Assembly (NCBI RefSeq): GCF_034480035.2
Contig: NZ_CP118753.2
Span: 1,258,677-1,322,676 of the forward strand
DNA: 64,000 bases
Direction of reading: 5' to 3'
Origin: Methanosphaera sp. ISO3-F5
GTDB taxonomy: Archaea > Methanobacteriota > Methanobacteria > Methanobacteriales > Methanobacteriaceae
Below, piece by piece: positions 42,941-51,832 of this stretch. Made by a program: the position numbers and the translations under genes. Under the pieces are notes generated by a model. The model saw only the letters and a program-made list of their open reading frames with translations. It was not told the DNA's origin and did no database searches. Positions within the stretch are counted from its first letter, which is position 1; each line of letters opens with the position of its first letter.

Positions 42941-44320
42941 ATGAAAAATAAATCTGAAACATTAGTAATATTTGTATCTTTTATAACAACATTTTTTGCA
43001 GTGTTTTTATCTAATGGTGTTATAATTGGTGTTCCGATGATAGCAGAGGAGTTTGTGATGAATAATGTCCTGCAGAACTGGGTATCTACACTGTTCTTCC
43101 TTGTCGTGGCTGTTTTCACTGTTCCAGCAGGACAAATTTCTGGTAAATATGGTGTGAAGAGAACATTAACTGCGGGCGTAATGGTTTTCCTGTTGGGTTC
43201 CTTATTGGCTTGTGTATCATTTTCTGCTGAATTCTTTCTTATGTTTAGAATAATGCAGGGCGTAGGTGTTGCATTCCTGAATGTGTCTTCTATGGCTATG
43301 GTTGTACAGGCGGTTAATCCAGAGAATCGTGGAAGAGCGTTGGGTTATACTGTTACTGGAGTGTATCTTGCCACTTCATTGTCTCCTGTTATTTGTGGTT
43401 ATCTGGTGGATAATTTTGGTTGGAGATCAATGTTTTTATCTGTTATACCATTTCTTGTATTTTGCATATTATTATTGGTGCTTGAAATGCCACAGGAATG
43501 GAAGACTTATGAAGATGATAAGATTGATGTGATTGGTTCGGTATTGTATTCTATGGGTATTTTATTATTTATTTATGGTTTCACTACTGTGCTTTCCATG
43601 AATGGCTTAGTATTGACTTTGCTTGGTATTATCTTGCTGGTATTGTTTGGTTGGTATGAGTTGGGTCTTGATTCTCCAGTTTTTAATATGAAATTGTTTA
43701 GGAATAAGAAGTTTACTTCATCGAATATTGCTGCTTTATGTGGTTATCTGGCTATTATGGTTATTACTACTATTCTTAATTATCATTTCCAGTATGTGAG
43801 GGGTTGGAATGCTCAGATGTCTGGGTTGGTTTTGATTGTTACTCCTTTGGTTATGGCGGTTATTGCTCCTAATGCTGGTAAGTTATCGGATAGGATTCAT
43901 CCTCAAAAGTTGGCTGCTCTGGGTATGGGTATTACTAGTGTGTCTTTGTTGATTCTTGTGTTTTTAAGTGGTGATACTCCAGTGTATGTTGTTGTTTTGT
44001 CAATGCTTTTGGAGGGTGTTGGTATGGGATTGTTTTCTAGTCCTAATATGAATGCTATTATGAGTTCTGTTCCTCCGGGGGATGCTCCTACTGCTTCTGC
44101 GTCTCAGGCTACTATGCGTACTATTGGTCAGACTATGAGTTTGGGTTTGTTGACTTTGGTGTTTGCCTGGGTTATGGGTAATTTGGAGATTAGTGTTCGG
44201 TATGCTGATTTGATTATTGGGTCTTCTCAGATTGTGTGTTTGGTTTGCACTGTTTTCTGTGTGGTTGCTGTGTTTGTTTCTCTTGTTGGTATTAGGTCTG
44301 GTGATGAGTTTATTTTTTGA
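42941..44320 (+). CDS. MFS drug exporter (EmrB/QacA, DHA2-like)
   Basis: A 459-residue membrane protein with 12-14 hydrophobic segments. MFS motif A appears as GQISGKYGVKRTL after the second helix. The motif C-like GVYLATSLSPVICGYLVDNFGWR is typical of drug/H+ antiporters of the EmrB/QacA group. It lacks any ATP-binding domain. It shares a 191-base divergent promoter region with the UvrA2-like gene. The substrate is unknown; toxic organic compounds are likely. The second half of the coding strand becomes strongly G+T-rich. Confidence 0.87.
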   Translation: MKNKSETLVIFVSFITTFFAVFLSNGVIIGVPMIAEEFVMNNVLQNWVSTLFFLVVAVFTVPAGQISGKYGVKRTLTAGVMVFLLGSLLACVSFSAEFFLMFRIMQGVGVAFLNVSSMAMVVQAVNPENRGRALGYTVTGVYLATSLSPVICGYLVDNFGWRSMFLSVIPFLVFCILLLVLEMPQEWKTYEDDKIDVIGSVLYSMGILLFIYGFTTVLSMNGLVLTLLGIILLVLFGWYELGLDSPVFNMKLFRNKKFTSSNIAALCGYLAIMVITTILNYHFQYVRGWNAQMSGLVLIVTPLVMAVIAPNAGKLSDRIHPQKLAALGMGITSVSLLILVFLSGDTPVYVVVLSMLLEGVGMGLFSSPNMNAIMSSVPPGDAPTASASQATMRTIGQTMSLGLLTLVFAWVMGNLEISVRYADLIIGSSQIVCLVCTVFCVVAVFVSLVGIRSGDEFIF

Positions 44321-44355
44321 TGGTTTGATTTTCCATCATTTAATTTTTTTATTAA
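44318..44355 (+). terminator. Terminator of the MFS gene
   Basis: TGATGG (44318-44323, starting with the stop codon) pairs with CCATCA (44333-44338) across a 9-base loop and is followed by a T-rich run (TTTAATTTTTTTATT). Confidence 0.5.
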
Positions 44356-44405
44356 AAAAAAAAGTTATTATATGGGGGGAGGGTTAGTGTTTTGTTCTTG
44401 TTTTT

Positions 44406-45704
44406 CTAGCTGTCTTCTAGTGTTCCGTCGAGGTAGCTTTCGTATCCTTTGAAGTCTAGTAGTCCGTGTCCTGAGAAGTTTACTACTATTGTTTTTTCTT
44501 CACCTGTTTGTTTGCATTTTCTTGCTTCATCTATTGCTACTTTTACTGCGTGACATGTTTCTGGTGCTGGCACTACTCCTTCTGTTTGTGCGAATAGTTT
44601 TCCTGCTTCGAATACTTCTGTTTGTTTTACTGTTCTTGGTGTGATGTATCCTTCTTTTCTTAGTAGGGATACTTGTGCGTTCATTCCATGGTATCTTAGT
44701 CCGCCGGCGTGTACTGATGGTGCTACGAAGTCGTGTCCTAGTGTGAACATTTTGAATAGTGGTGTGAATCCTACTTCGTCTCCGAAGTCGTACCTGTATT
44801 CTCCTTCTGTTAGTGATGGGCATGCGGCTGGTTCTGCTGCTAGGAATTCTGTTTCACTGTTTCCTTCGATTTTGTCTTTTATGAATGGGAATAGTGCTCC
44901 TCCGAAGTTACTTCCTCCGCCTGTGCATGCTATCATTGTGTCTGGTGTTTCTTCTACTTTTTCTAGTTGTGTTTTTATTTCTTGTCCTATTACTGTTTGG
45001 TGTAGTATTACGTGGTTTAGTACGCTTCCTAGTGTGTATTTTACTTTTTCGTCATTTAGTGCGTCTTCTACTGCTTCTGAGATTGCGATTCCTAGTGATC
45101 CTGGGTGGTCGGGTGTTTCTTTTAGTATTTTTCTTCCTACTTCTGTGTTGTTACTTGGTGATGCGTAGACGTTTCCGTCGTATAGTTGCATGATTGTTTT
45201 TCTGAATGGTTTTTGGTTGAATGATACTTTTACCATGTATACTGTTGCTTCGAGGTCCATCATGGATGCTGCTAGGGATAGTGCTGTTCCCCATTGTCCT
45301 GCTCCGGTTTCTGTTGTGAGTCTTTCTACTCCTTCTTTTTTTGCGTAGTATGCTTGTGCTATTGCACTGTTTAGTTTGTGGCTTCCTGTTGGTGATGTGT
45401 CTTCTCTTTTGTAGTATATTTTTGCTGGTGTGTTTAGTTTTTCTTCTAGTCCTTTGGCTCTGCATAGTGGTGTTGGTCTTCCTAGTCTTTGGTATAGTTC
45501 TCTTACTTCGTTTGGTATTGTTACGTATCTGTCTGTTGTCATTTCTTGTTTTAGGCATTCTTCTACGAATATGTCTGGTAGTGTTGATAGTTGGTCTTTT
45601 CCTTCACTGTTTTTTGGTGCTGGTAGTTCTACTGGTAGGTCTGCGTTTATGTTGTACCATTTTTTTGTTACTTCGTCACTTGTTAGTTCTATTTTGTATT
45701 CCAT
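44406..45704 (-). CDS. trpB: Tryptophan synthase beta chain, TrpB2 type
   Basis: A 432-residue PLP enzyme. The PLP-binding Lys110 lies in TGSHKLNSA, with TTETGAGQWG after it and the CTGGGSNF phosphate-binding loop. The N-terminal extension (ELTSDEVTKKWYNINADLP) marks the TrpB2 class, which differs from TrpB1. TrpB2 proteins usually stand alone without TrpA; some archaeal ones use O-phosphoserine and indole to make tryptophan. Here too no trpA or other trp gene is adjacent, in keeping with an indole-salvage role. The coding strand is unusually A+C-rich. Confidence 0.93.
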   Translation of the reverse strand: MEYKIELTSDEVTKKWYNINADLPVELPAPKNSEGKDQLSTLPDIFVEECLKQEMTTDRYVTIPNEVRELYQRLGRPTPLCRAKGLEEKLNTPAKIYYKREDTSPTGSHKLNSAIAQAYYAKKEGVERLTTETGAGQWGTALSLAASMMDLEATVYMVKVSFNQKPFRKTIMQLYDGNVYASPSNNTEVGRKILKETPDHPGSLGIAISEAVEDALNDEKVKYTLGSVLNHVILHQTVIGQEIKTQLEKVEETPDTMIACTGGGSNFGGALFPFIKDKIEGNSETEFLAAEPAACPSLTEGEYRYDFGDEVGFTPLFKMFTLGHDFVAPSVHAGGLRYHGMNAQVSLLRKEGYITPRTVKQTEVFEAGKLFAQTEGVVPAPETCHAVKVAIDEARKCKQTGEEKTIVVNFSGHGLLDFKGYESYLDGTLEDS

Positions 45705-46005
45705 AATAAAAACTCCTATGTATTTTTTTATACATTGATGTTGATTTTTTCACATCTCTAATTATAATTAGTACATCATAGTATATAAATGTAATGCGAA
45801 AAGAAAACAATAATAAAATAATACTCAAAAATAATAACAACAAAACAAAAAAATATAAAAAAAGAGCCCTAAGAGACTTGGCATAAATTAGTTTCAAGAG
45901 AAAAAAAGTAATACTCGAAAAAATATTAACCTTTTTTTTCAAAATGATAACCAGCATTATGTCTTTGTTCAAATCAAATATAACAATACCCTTTTCTTTT
46001 ATTGT
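45705..46005. other. Spacer between trpB and tnpB with left inverted repeat
   Basis: About 300 bases. It holds the trpB promoter (rightmost ~60 bases of trpB upstream sequence), TTGGCATAAATT at 45878-45889 that reappears inverted at 47587-47598, and the 3' flank of tnpB where a guide RNA (omega RNA) would be encoded. No open frame is seen. Confidence 0.4.
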
Positions 46006-47602
46006 TTATTTTTGAAAATAGTCTTGTATTTTTTTGATTTTCCCTGGGGCAGTCCGTGCCCACTTATACAGTCGTTCCTTGGGGAAGTTCTGCTTACTTT
46101 TACGAATGATATTACATGCTGCATTGATATCTGCATTTATTAATATTCCGGTGCTTGTTTTATAGAGTCCTCTTTTTATTCGTTTTCCTTTAAATTCATA
46201 TTCCTCATTTTTTTCTTCGTTTGTTTTGTAGGTTGGTAATATGTCGTTGTCTAGGAAACTGCTTTTGCTTGTGTAGGATTCTTCGGTAATAATTAGTTTG
46301 ATGTCGTATTTTTGGCATTGTGTTTCTAGTTTGTTTATGAATTTTTTGAAAGCTATTTGTGTGAATATTTGGTTTTGTTTTTTTCCTATATCTGTTTCGT
46401 ATTGGAATTTTTTGTTGTATCCTAGTATTATGGTTCCTATGTCTTGTTTTTTGCATGTTTCTATTATGAATTTGGTTGTGTGATCTAGGAAGTTGTTTTG
46501 TATTGCTTTAAATTTGGTGTTGAATTTTTGTAATCGTTTGGATGTTTTTAGTCCCTGTTTGTTTAGTATTGATTGATATTGTGCTGTTTTTTTGCATTTG
46601 AAGGCTATTTGATTTTTTAAAAATCGCCCGCCCACAAGATATGGGGTCCCTTCACTTGTAACAATACTTGCAAAATTATTAACACCCAAATCAATACCCA
46701 TCATCTTACTTTCATCTAAACCTAGAGACTCTTTTTCCATTTGATATGTGAAATTGGCTTTAAACATTTGTCCATTATTTAATGGTATAATTTCTACTTG
46801 TATAATCTTTTTATCACGTATATTTTCAGGAATTCTAATACGTGGTCTGCAATCTTTGGATTTTAACTCTTTTTTATATTCTCTGCTTAAGGGTAATTCA
46901 ATGTAACCCTGTGCCAATTTTTTCTTGGAAGAAGTTATTGACTCCTGCGGTATTATGATATTATGTAAACGGTTATCTCTGGTTTTAGGTTTATTTAATG
47001 GTCGTTTATATTCATTATCTATGCTTTTATTTGTTAATGCAACATAAGAATTAAAAGATTCAACATGCTTTTTAATAACATTATTTGCTATATGAGCTTG
47101 AATAAGTGAATAATCTTTACTGAATTCGGTTCTAACTTTAGTGATTATTGATTTGAAATTCAACTGTTTAAAATGTTTATCATCAGCACATTTATCTAAT
47201 TTAGTAGTTTTTATAGCACAATTTCGTAAATCATTTAATTTCAATGAAATATCCACTAAAACATTGAATTGTTTCTTAGAAAGACCTCTAATAAGAGTAC
47301 TTTGAGTTAAATATATACAATTTTCATCCATCATAATAATTAATACTGCTTATTTCACTCCATTAACTTTAAAACCGAAAATCAAGAAAAGAATTTCATA
47401 AATAACAATTCTATGACTTCGATAATATAAATTATAAAATAAAATGTATATAAGTTTAATCCAAGAGCAGCTGGTAAGTAATCAAGGGGGGTCTTGGTAA
47501 GTAATATTTAAAAATATTATATATACATAAGTAACAATCATACCAAAAAAAAGTTTCATCCACATAAAAAAGTATTACAAAAACGAATTTATGCCAACAC
47601 TC
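45875..47602. mobile_element. Possible 1.73-kb inverted-repeat element carrying a solo tnpB
   Basis: TTGGCATAAATT (45878-45889) recurs inverted at 47587-47598. Further in, both arms share GTTT and GTAATACT at similar spacing. Directly outside lie two copies of CCCTAAGA (45867-45874 and 47603-47610), as in an 8-bp target duplication. IS200/IS605 elements, the usual home of TnpB, have no inverted-repeat ends and make no duplication, so this structure is unexpected. The evidence is short repeats only; a similar 11-base match occurs by chance inside the adhesin gene near 24625. Confidence 0.4.
46006..47334 (-). CDS. tnpB: TnpB, RNA-guided nuclease of the IS200/IS605 group
   Basis: A 442-residue TnpB. 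The RuvC-like catalytic residues are intact: Asp in GIDLGVNN (~residue 219), Glu in ITEESYTSK, and Asp in NADINAACNI. The zinc-ribbon cysteines usual between the last two motifs are absent (SKSSFLDND ... GKRIKRGLYKT), as in one common TnpB subgroup. No tnpA transposase is adjacent, so it is a solo gene. Known TnpB proteins cut DNA using an omega RNA made from the 3' end of the gene and flank, which would lie at ~45900-46100 here. The frame is intact and likely functional. Confidence 0.93.
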   Translation of the reverse strand: MMDENCIYLTQSTLIRGLSKKQFNVLVDISLKLNDLRNCAIKTTKLDKCADDKHFKQLNFKSIITKVRTEFSKDYSLIQAHIANNVIKKHVESFNSYVALTNKSIDNEYKRPLNKPKTRDNRLHNIIIPQESITSSKKKLAQGYIELPLSREYKKELKSKDCRPRIRIPENIRDKKIIQVEIIPLNNGQMFKANFTYQMEKESLGLDESKMMGIDLGVNNFASIVTSEGTPYLVGGRFLKNQIAFKCKKTAQYQSILNKQGLKTSKRLQKFNTKFKAIQNNFLDHTTKFIIETCKKQDIGTIILGYNKKFQYETDIGKKQNQIFTQIAFKKFINKLETQCQKYDIKLIITEESYTSKSSFLDNDILPTYKTNEEKNEEYEFKGKRIKRGLYKTSTGILINADINAACNIIRKSKQNFPKERLYKWARTAPGKIKKIQDYFQK

Positions 47603-47636
47603 CCTAAGAAAAAAAAATAGAAAAAAAATAATAAAA
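47335..47636. other. Spacer between tnpB and histone gene
   Basis: About 300 bases. It contains TGGTAAGTAAT twice (47472-47482 and 47495-47505), 23 bases apart, and CCAAGA/TCTTGG (47461 and 47492) as a loose inverted pair. The right inverted repeat of the proposed element (47587-47598) also lies here. The histone gene ends at 47637. No open frame is seen. Confidence 0.35.
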
Positions 47637-47834
47637 TTATAATGCTAATTTAATATCTTCAGCTTTAACAGTTTTTCTACCAGCGTGTTTAGCTAATTTA
47701 GTAGCTTCAATAGCAATATCTTCACCATATGCTTCTAAAATTTGTGCTAACTCTTCTGCAGCACTGTCACTGATTCTTGCTGCACCTGCATTTTTTAAAA
47801 TTCTTTTAACCGGTGCAACTGGTAATTCTGCCAT
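47637..47834 (-). CDS. Archaeal histone
   Basis: A 65-residue histone-fold protein of the HMf family ([20 protein letters not shown], then the long helix ending in [14 protein letters not shown]). It forms dimers and wraps DNA in archaeal nucleosome-like particles. It consists of the core fold only, with no tail, as usual. GAGGTGA lies 5 bases before the ATG, and a TATA-like run (~47850-47865) lies upstream. Such genomes usually encode more than one histone. Confidence 0.97.
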   Translation of the reverse strand: MAELPVAPVKRILKNAGAARISDSAAEELAQILEAYGEDIAIEATKLAKHAGRKTVKAEDIKLAL

Positions 47835-48120
47835 ATTTTCACCTCATAATAACTATTATATAATAATAGTATATACCAAGTTCTATTTAAAGATTGCTTA
47901 AAAATTAATATAATTATATAAAAAATACTAAAACATGGTACAAAAAAATTAGAGATATCCAAAATAAATTTTAATAAAGAACACCATTTCAAAATTATAA
48001 TAAAGATACAAAAAAATACAATTAACAATAAAAATCAGATACATCAAAAAATAAAAGTAATAATCTAAACAACAGACTAACAATAATAAAACACTATTCA
48101 AAATACACCAGAATATAAAA

Positions 48121-48645
48121 TTACCATTTATTCCAATGTAATTTATTCTCATCCCACTTATCCTTAACCAAAGAATCACCCCCAGGATAACCTAAAGCTA
48201 TAATTCCAAAAGGAACAATATTACCAGGTAAATTAAAATATTTAATTAACTTTTCACACCTTTCACGTAAAGGATAAATACCCAGCCAGACACCACCCAA
48301 ACCAAGAGATTCAATGGCCAACAACATGTTCTCAATACTAGCCGAACAATCCTGAACCCATAACTCAGAAAAATTTTCAACACAACGATCCATATTACCA
48401 CAAACTAAAATTCCAGCAGTTGCAGTTTTAAACATACCCGAATACTCATGAAGATCCACCATGAAATCAAGAATATCCTCATCATCAAAGACTATGAATT
48501 CCCATGGCTGAAGATTAATGGCAGACGGCGCACTCATACCAGCACGAACAATAAGCATTAAATCCTCACGACTTACCTTCCTATCCGTAAATTCACGGAC
48601 ACTTCTCCTATTAAAAATAGTTTCCAAAACATTATTTTCTGACAT
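48121..48645 (-). CDS. Nitroreductase family flavoprotein
   Basis: A 174-residue FMN-dependent oxidoreductase. The FMN-binding start is FNRRSVREFTDRKV, followed by GMSAPSAINLQPWEFIV and SIENMLLAIESLGLGGVWLGIYP and GYPGGD, all typical of the nitroreductase fold. The protein probably forms a homodimer and reduces nitro compounds, quinones or a specific metabolite with NAD(P)H or F420-linked electrons. The start has no obvious ribosome binding site, so it may be translated from a leaderless mRNA. It lies next to an iron-sulfur flavoprotein transcribed in the same direction. Confidence 0.9.
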   Translation of the reverse strand: MSENNVLETIFNRRSVREFTDRKVSREDLMLIVRAGMSAPSAINLQPWEFIVFDDEDILDFMVDLHEYSGMFKTATAGILVCGNMDRCVENFSELWVQDCSASIENMLLAIESLGLGGVWLGIYPLRERCEKLIKYFNLPGNIVPFGIIALGYPGGDSLVKDKWDENKLHWNKW

Positions 48646-48764
48646 AATATACTATATGCATACAATCAGTATAAGATACTTACAATTTTTAGAAGAAAAA
48701 AATAATAAAATGTGAATAATTGGGGGGGGTGATTAATTTATATGATTAAGTTAATATGCTACAA

Positions 48765-49295
48765 TTATAATTCTGCTGCTATAGCTTTAACTTCATCTAT
48801 GTATTTTTGTAACTCCTCTTCGTCACCAGCATTTTGTGTTCCCATTGCTGTAACGTTACCAACAACTTCCATTCCCATGAATCCGAATGGCATTGTCTTA
48901 AAGGACTCTATATAATTTCCGAATACATTTTCTGGTTGTGCCTGTGTGAATATTGTAACTACTTTTTTACCTTCTAATGTTTTTTCAGGGTTTCTTGAAA
49001 TCTGGTAGAATCTGTCTATGAATGATTTTGCTTGTGCTGTAATTTGACCATAGTATATTGGTGATGAGAATACAAGTACATCTGCATCAAGTAGTGCTTT
49101 GATTATTTCGTTTCCATCATCATCTATTACACAATCTCCTTCAACACATCCCATACATGCGTTACATCCATTTAATTCTTTTTCGTTTAAGAAGATGTAT
49201 TCTGTGTCTGCGTCTACTGCTTCTAAGAATTCTTTAACAAGTACGTCACAGTTTCCGTTTTTTCTTGGACTTCCTACTATTCCTAATACTTTCAT
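48765..49295 (-). CDS. Iron-sulfur flavoprotein (ISF-like)
   Basis: A 176-residue protein of the NADPH-dependent FMN reductase/flavodoxin fold (KVLGIVGSPRKNGNCD start, PIYYGQITAQAKSFIDRFY). CNACMGCVEGDC at about residues 44-55 is a compact C-x2-C-x2-C-x4-C set, the form that binds a 4Fe-4S cluster in archaeal ISF. ISF proteins pass electrons and reduce oxygen or peroxide in methanogens. GGTGAT lies just before the ATG. The neighbouring nitroreductase and DGC protein suggest a redox and metal-stress cluster, though each has its own spacing and probable promoter. Confidence 0.88.
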   Translation of the reverse strand: MKVLGIVGSPRKNGNCDVLVKEFLEAVDADTEYIFLNEKELNGCNACMGCVEGDCVIDDDGNEIIKALLDADVLVFSSPIYYGQITAQAKSFIDRFYQISRNPEKTLEGKKVVTIFTQAQPENVFGNYIESFKTMPFGFMGMEVVGNVTAMGTQNAGDEEELQKYIDEVKAIAAEL

Positions 49296-49780
49296 TTTAT
49301 CACCTATTATAATTATTTTATTTTATATAATTGTATTTTTGTTAAAAGAAGTAATTTAAATTTATCCCTAAAATATTTATTGAAAAAAAATAGTTAATGC
49401 ATCATTAAGAAGTAGGAGCTCTAAAAAAAATTGTTAATAAGTTAAATCTTATAAAAAAAAATTTTTTATTAAAGATATAATTGGATAGCTATATTTACAT
49501 GGTAGTTTTAGTTAAGTAGTATTAAATATATTATCGTTATTCTTTAGTATCTTTTTTTTATAGATTATAAGCTTATTATTTTGTTTTTCCGTTGTACTAG
49601 TAACTGTTTTAATTATTGTGTTTTACCAATCACACCGAATAATCATAAGTGTTACTAGTTAATTAATTCTAACTTTAATATTTTATTAAATAAAAGAAAA
49701 TATTTTATTTAATATTTAAACACAAACTTTATAGAGATAAAAAAGACTATGATTATTTTTTTTTATATTAATTCTATACT
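49296..49780. other. AT-rich intergenic stretch
   Basis: About 485 bases between the leftward ISF gene and the palindrome before the DGC-like gene. It must hold the ISF promoter. No gene or strong repeat is seen. Confidence 0.4.
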
Positions 49781-49804
49781 CCCTACATAGTAGGGTATAT
49801 ATAC
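49781..49804 (+). promoter_or_regulatory. Palindromic operator abutting a TATA box
   Basis: CCCTAC-ATA-GTAGGG (49781-49795) is a perfect hyphenated palindrome directly followed by TATATATAC (49796-49804). Bound protein would mask the TFB site (BRE) and the TATA box, so it looks like a repressor site for the DGC-like gene downstream. The regulator is not identified. Confidence 0.55.
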
Positions 49805-49892
49805 ATATATTGTTAGTAATATATAAATATAATGATAAATCATTATATTTATGTTATGGTTTAAACAAAAAATAGGTGAAGTGAGAAAAAAA

Positions 49893-50276
49893 ATGAAAGA
49901 AATAGCATTATGCGCATGCAGTGGAATGAACCCAAGAGGACAAGTAGCAAGAGCAGCAGTACATGACCTAACCGAAGAAAATGAAGCATACAAAACATGT
50001 TGTATCGTAGCAACAGCAGGAGGCAAACAAAAATACATAGACCTTGCAAAAACACACCCTATAGTAGCAATAAATGGATGCAAACAAAACTGCACAACAA
50101 CACTCCTAAAACAGAAAGAAGCAACAGTAGACAAAGTAATAGTAGTACCAGAAGTACTTGAAGAGTATGATCTTACAGCTGAATGCACTGTGAGAATGAA
50201 TGAAAACGATGAGCAATGCGTGAAAATAATAAAAGATAAAATTATTGAAACTATTAATGAAATAACAGATGAATGA
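49893..50276 (+). CDS. DGC-domain putative zinc-binding protein
   Basis: A ~127-residue protein. CACSGMNPRGQVARAA at the start, TCCIVATAGG in the middle and AINGCKQNCTTTLLK further on match the Cys pattern of DGC-domain proteins, which are thought to bind zinc through four conserved cysteines. I prefer the ATG at 49893 (MKEIALCACSG), because a GGTGA (49875-49879) lies upstream and the 14 additional residues from 49851 do not fit the family. Its role is unknown; related proteins sit near metal- and selenium-linked genes. A palindromic operator lies in its promoter. Confidence 0.82.
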   Translation: MKEIALCACSGMNPRGQVARAAVHDLTEENEAYKTCCIVATAGGKQKYIDLAKTHPIVAINGCKQNCTTTLLKQKEATVDKVIVVPEVLEEYDLTAECTVRMNENDEQCVKIIKDKIIETINEITDE

Positions 50277-50290
50277 TCATATTCATCTGT
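50265..50290. terminator. Perfect hairpin at the convergent gene ends
   Basis: ACAGATGAAT (50265-50274) pairs with ATTCATCTGT (50281-50290) around 6 bases and overlaps the stop of the DGC gene. It lies between two convergent genes and could act in both directions, though no T run follows at once. Confidence 0.45.
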
Positions 50291-50314
50291 ACCCAAATAA
50301 TACAACTCTTTTTA

Positions 50315-51028
50315 TCAAATTTTATCCTCTTTTTTCCTACTGTTTTTATTAACCAATCCCCATGGACAAACCTTCACACACAAACCACACAGACGTGGCT
50401 TACCCATTGATTCAAGCCTGTCAAAGTAGGATGCACATGCTCCTGCATCATATCGCTCATCACGTGAAACATCTTCACTAAATTCCTTATCATCAAATGC
50501 ATTAACTGGACAATTTTCAACACATAACCTGCAACTTTTACACCTTGACTTCATCCTCTTATTCTCTACGGGTAGTGCTGCATCTGTTAGGATTGTTGCC
50601 CACCTGACACGCGGACCATAATATGGATTGATGAATAATGCACTTTTCCCTATCCATCCCAGGCCTGCAAGATTAGCTACTAACTTATGGGATATTTCGC
50701 CGACAAAGTTTTCTCCCGGGAGAATGTAGGAACTGTCAACATTCACTGCATTAAAACCATATTGCTTTATTATTTCTACTATATGGCTTGCATTTTCATT
50801 CAGTAGATTATTGACTTGTGTGTATGCTTCCAAGTATTTTTTTCTGCCTTCATCTGTATCCAGATTATCAACTATGTTATCTGGAATGTTGATTCCTATT
50901 GCTATTGCATAGTCATATCTTTTTAACTGGTCCAGGAATACCGCTTCCTTATTTTCTTCCAGATTGGCAAATCCGTATAGTGTTAGTTTTGCTTCACAGT
51001 ATTCTGTTAATTTTTCATATAATTCCAT
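50315..51028 (-). CDS. QueG-like 4Fe-4S protein
   Basis: A 237-residue protein resembling epoxyqueuosine reductase and its relatives. The N-terminal part has the KLVANLAGLGWIGKSALFINPYYGPRVR region. The C-terminal part has two ferredoxin-type sets, CKSCRLCVENCP and CGLCVKVCPWG, so two 4Fe-4S clusters are likely. Classical QueG (~310-380 residues) is longer, with a full B12-binding region and a C-terminal HEAT-like domain; those parts are missing. Archaea make archaeosine rather than queuosine, so the role here is probably a different reduction. GGATGA lies before the ATG. Confidence 0.85.
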   Translation of the reverse strand: MELYEKLTEYCEAKLTLYGFANLEENKEAVFLDQLKRYDYAIAIGINIPDNIVDNLDTDEGRKKYLEAYTQVNNLLNENASHIVEIIKQYGFNAVNVDSSYILPGENFVGEISHKLVANLAGLGWIGKSALFINPYYGPRVRWATILTDAALPVENKRMKSRCKSCRLCVENCPVNAFDDKEFSEDVSRDERYDAGACASYFDRLESMGKPRLCGLCVKVCPWGLVNKNSRKKEDKI

Positions 51029-51832
51029 GATTTTTTCATCCGATGATATTATAATTATGTTAATTATTTTGTTTTACTTGTATTTATAATTCATTGCTTG
51101 ATATTTATTGATTGTGTCGTATGGGTATGGTTGTCTTATCATTTTTTGGGAGATGTTATTGTATTAGTAGAATTTATTGCTTGTATTATTGTGTGTAAGA
51201 TTTTTTCTACGCTCTATTAATACCTTAATGATTAAACAGATATTATTCTAGTAATAGATTAAATAAATCAAATAAAACTTTATTAAAATATCATTTAAAT
51301 AATTGTCTCTTTAAAATTTTATGAACAGCATCCAATTATATAAATTTTTATTATAACATACTGTACCATGTTACACATAATTTTAGATGAAGTTAAACTT
51401 AAAAAGAATAGTTGTTAGTTTCATTGGCAATACGTTTTATAATAAGTTTAGTGTGGAAAGATTTTTTAAAGTTGTAAGGTAATATTATTACCAGTTTATT
51501 TAGGGGTACTTTGTACCTTTATTTTATTCTATTTTTTTTTGTAAATAATTAATTTAATACATGACATGAATACTATTTTATAGAAAATTATATCTATTAA
51601 TTTAAGATATTAATATTTTTTAAGTTATTACTTGTTTTAATCATAGCACTATTCGATTATATTTATCCTAGTAGTAATATTATACTATTTATTATGTTAA
51701 CATATACATGTACTAGTATTATTATATGTAGTTTTCATTATAACCCATAGGTTACCATAATTATTTTAACCAATAACAATAATAACAATATCATAGACAA
51801 AAGACGAAATAATAATAGGAGAAAAAAGAAAA
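51029..51832. other. 804-base intergenic region with hairpins and a possible coding remnant
   Basis: It contains a perfect palindrome GGTAATA-T-TATTACC (51479-51493). An RNA hairpin with core GGTAC-TTT-GTACC (51505-51517) is followed by a T-rich run (ATTTTATTCTATTTTTTTT), terminator-like on the + strand. Just upstream (51370-51475) short frames on the + strand read MLHIILDEVKLKKN and, after a shift, SFIGNTFYNKFSVERFFKVV, which look like scraps of a decayed gene. No intact gene is present. Confidence 0.4.

Noticed and set aside
45151-45558. Second frame within trpB on the same strand
   Set aside because: Arg/Thr/Asn-rich product from an out-of-phase reading of an A+C-rich coding strand. TrpB2 is certain in the main frame.
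47461-47505. Direct repeat TGGTAAGTAAT and CCAAGA/TCTTGG pair
   Set aside because: Only two copies, too few for a CRISPR or iteron array. Kept only as a note in the spacer entry.
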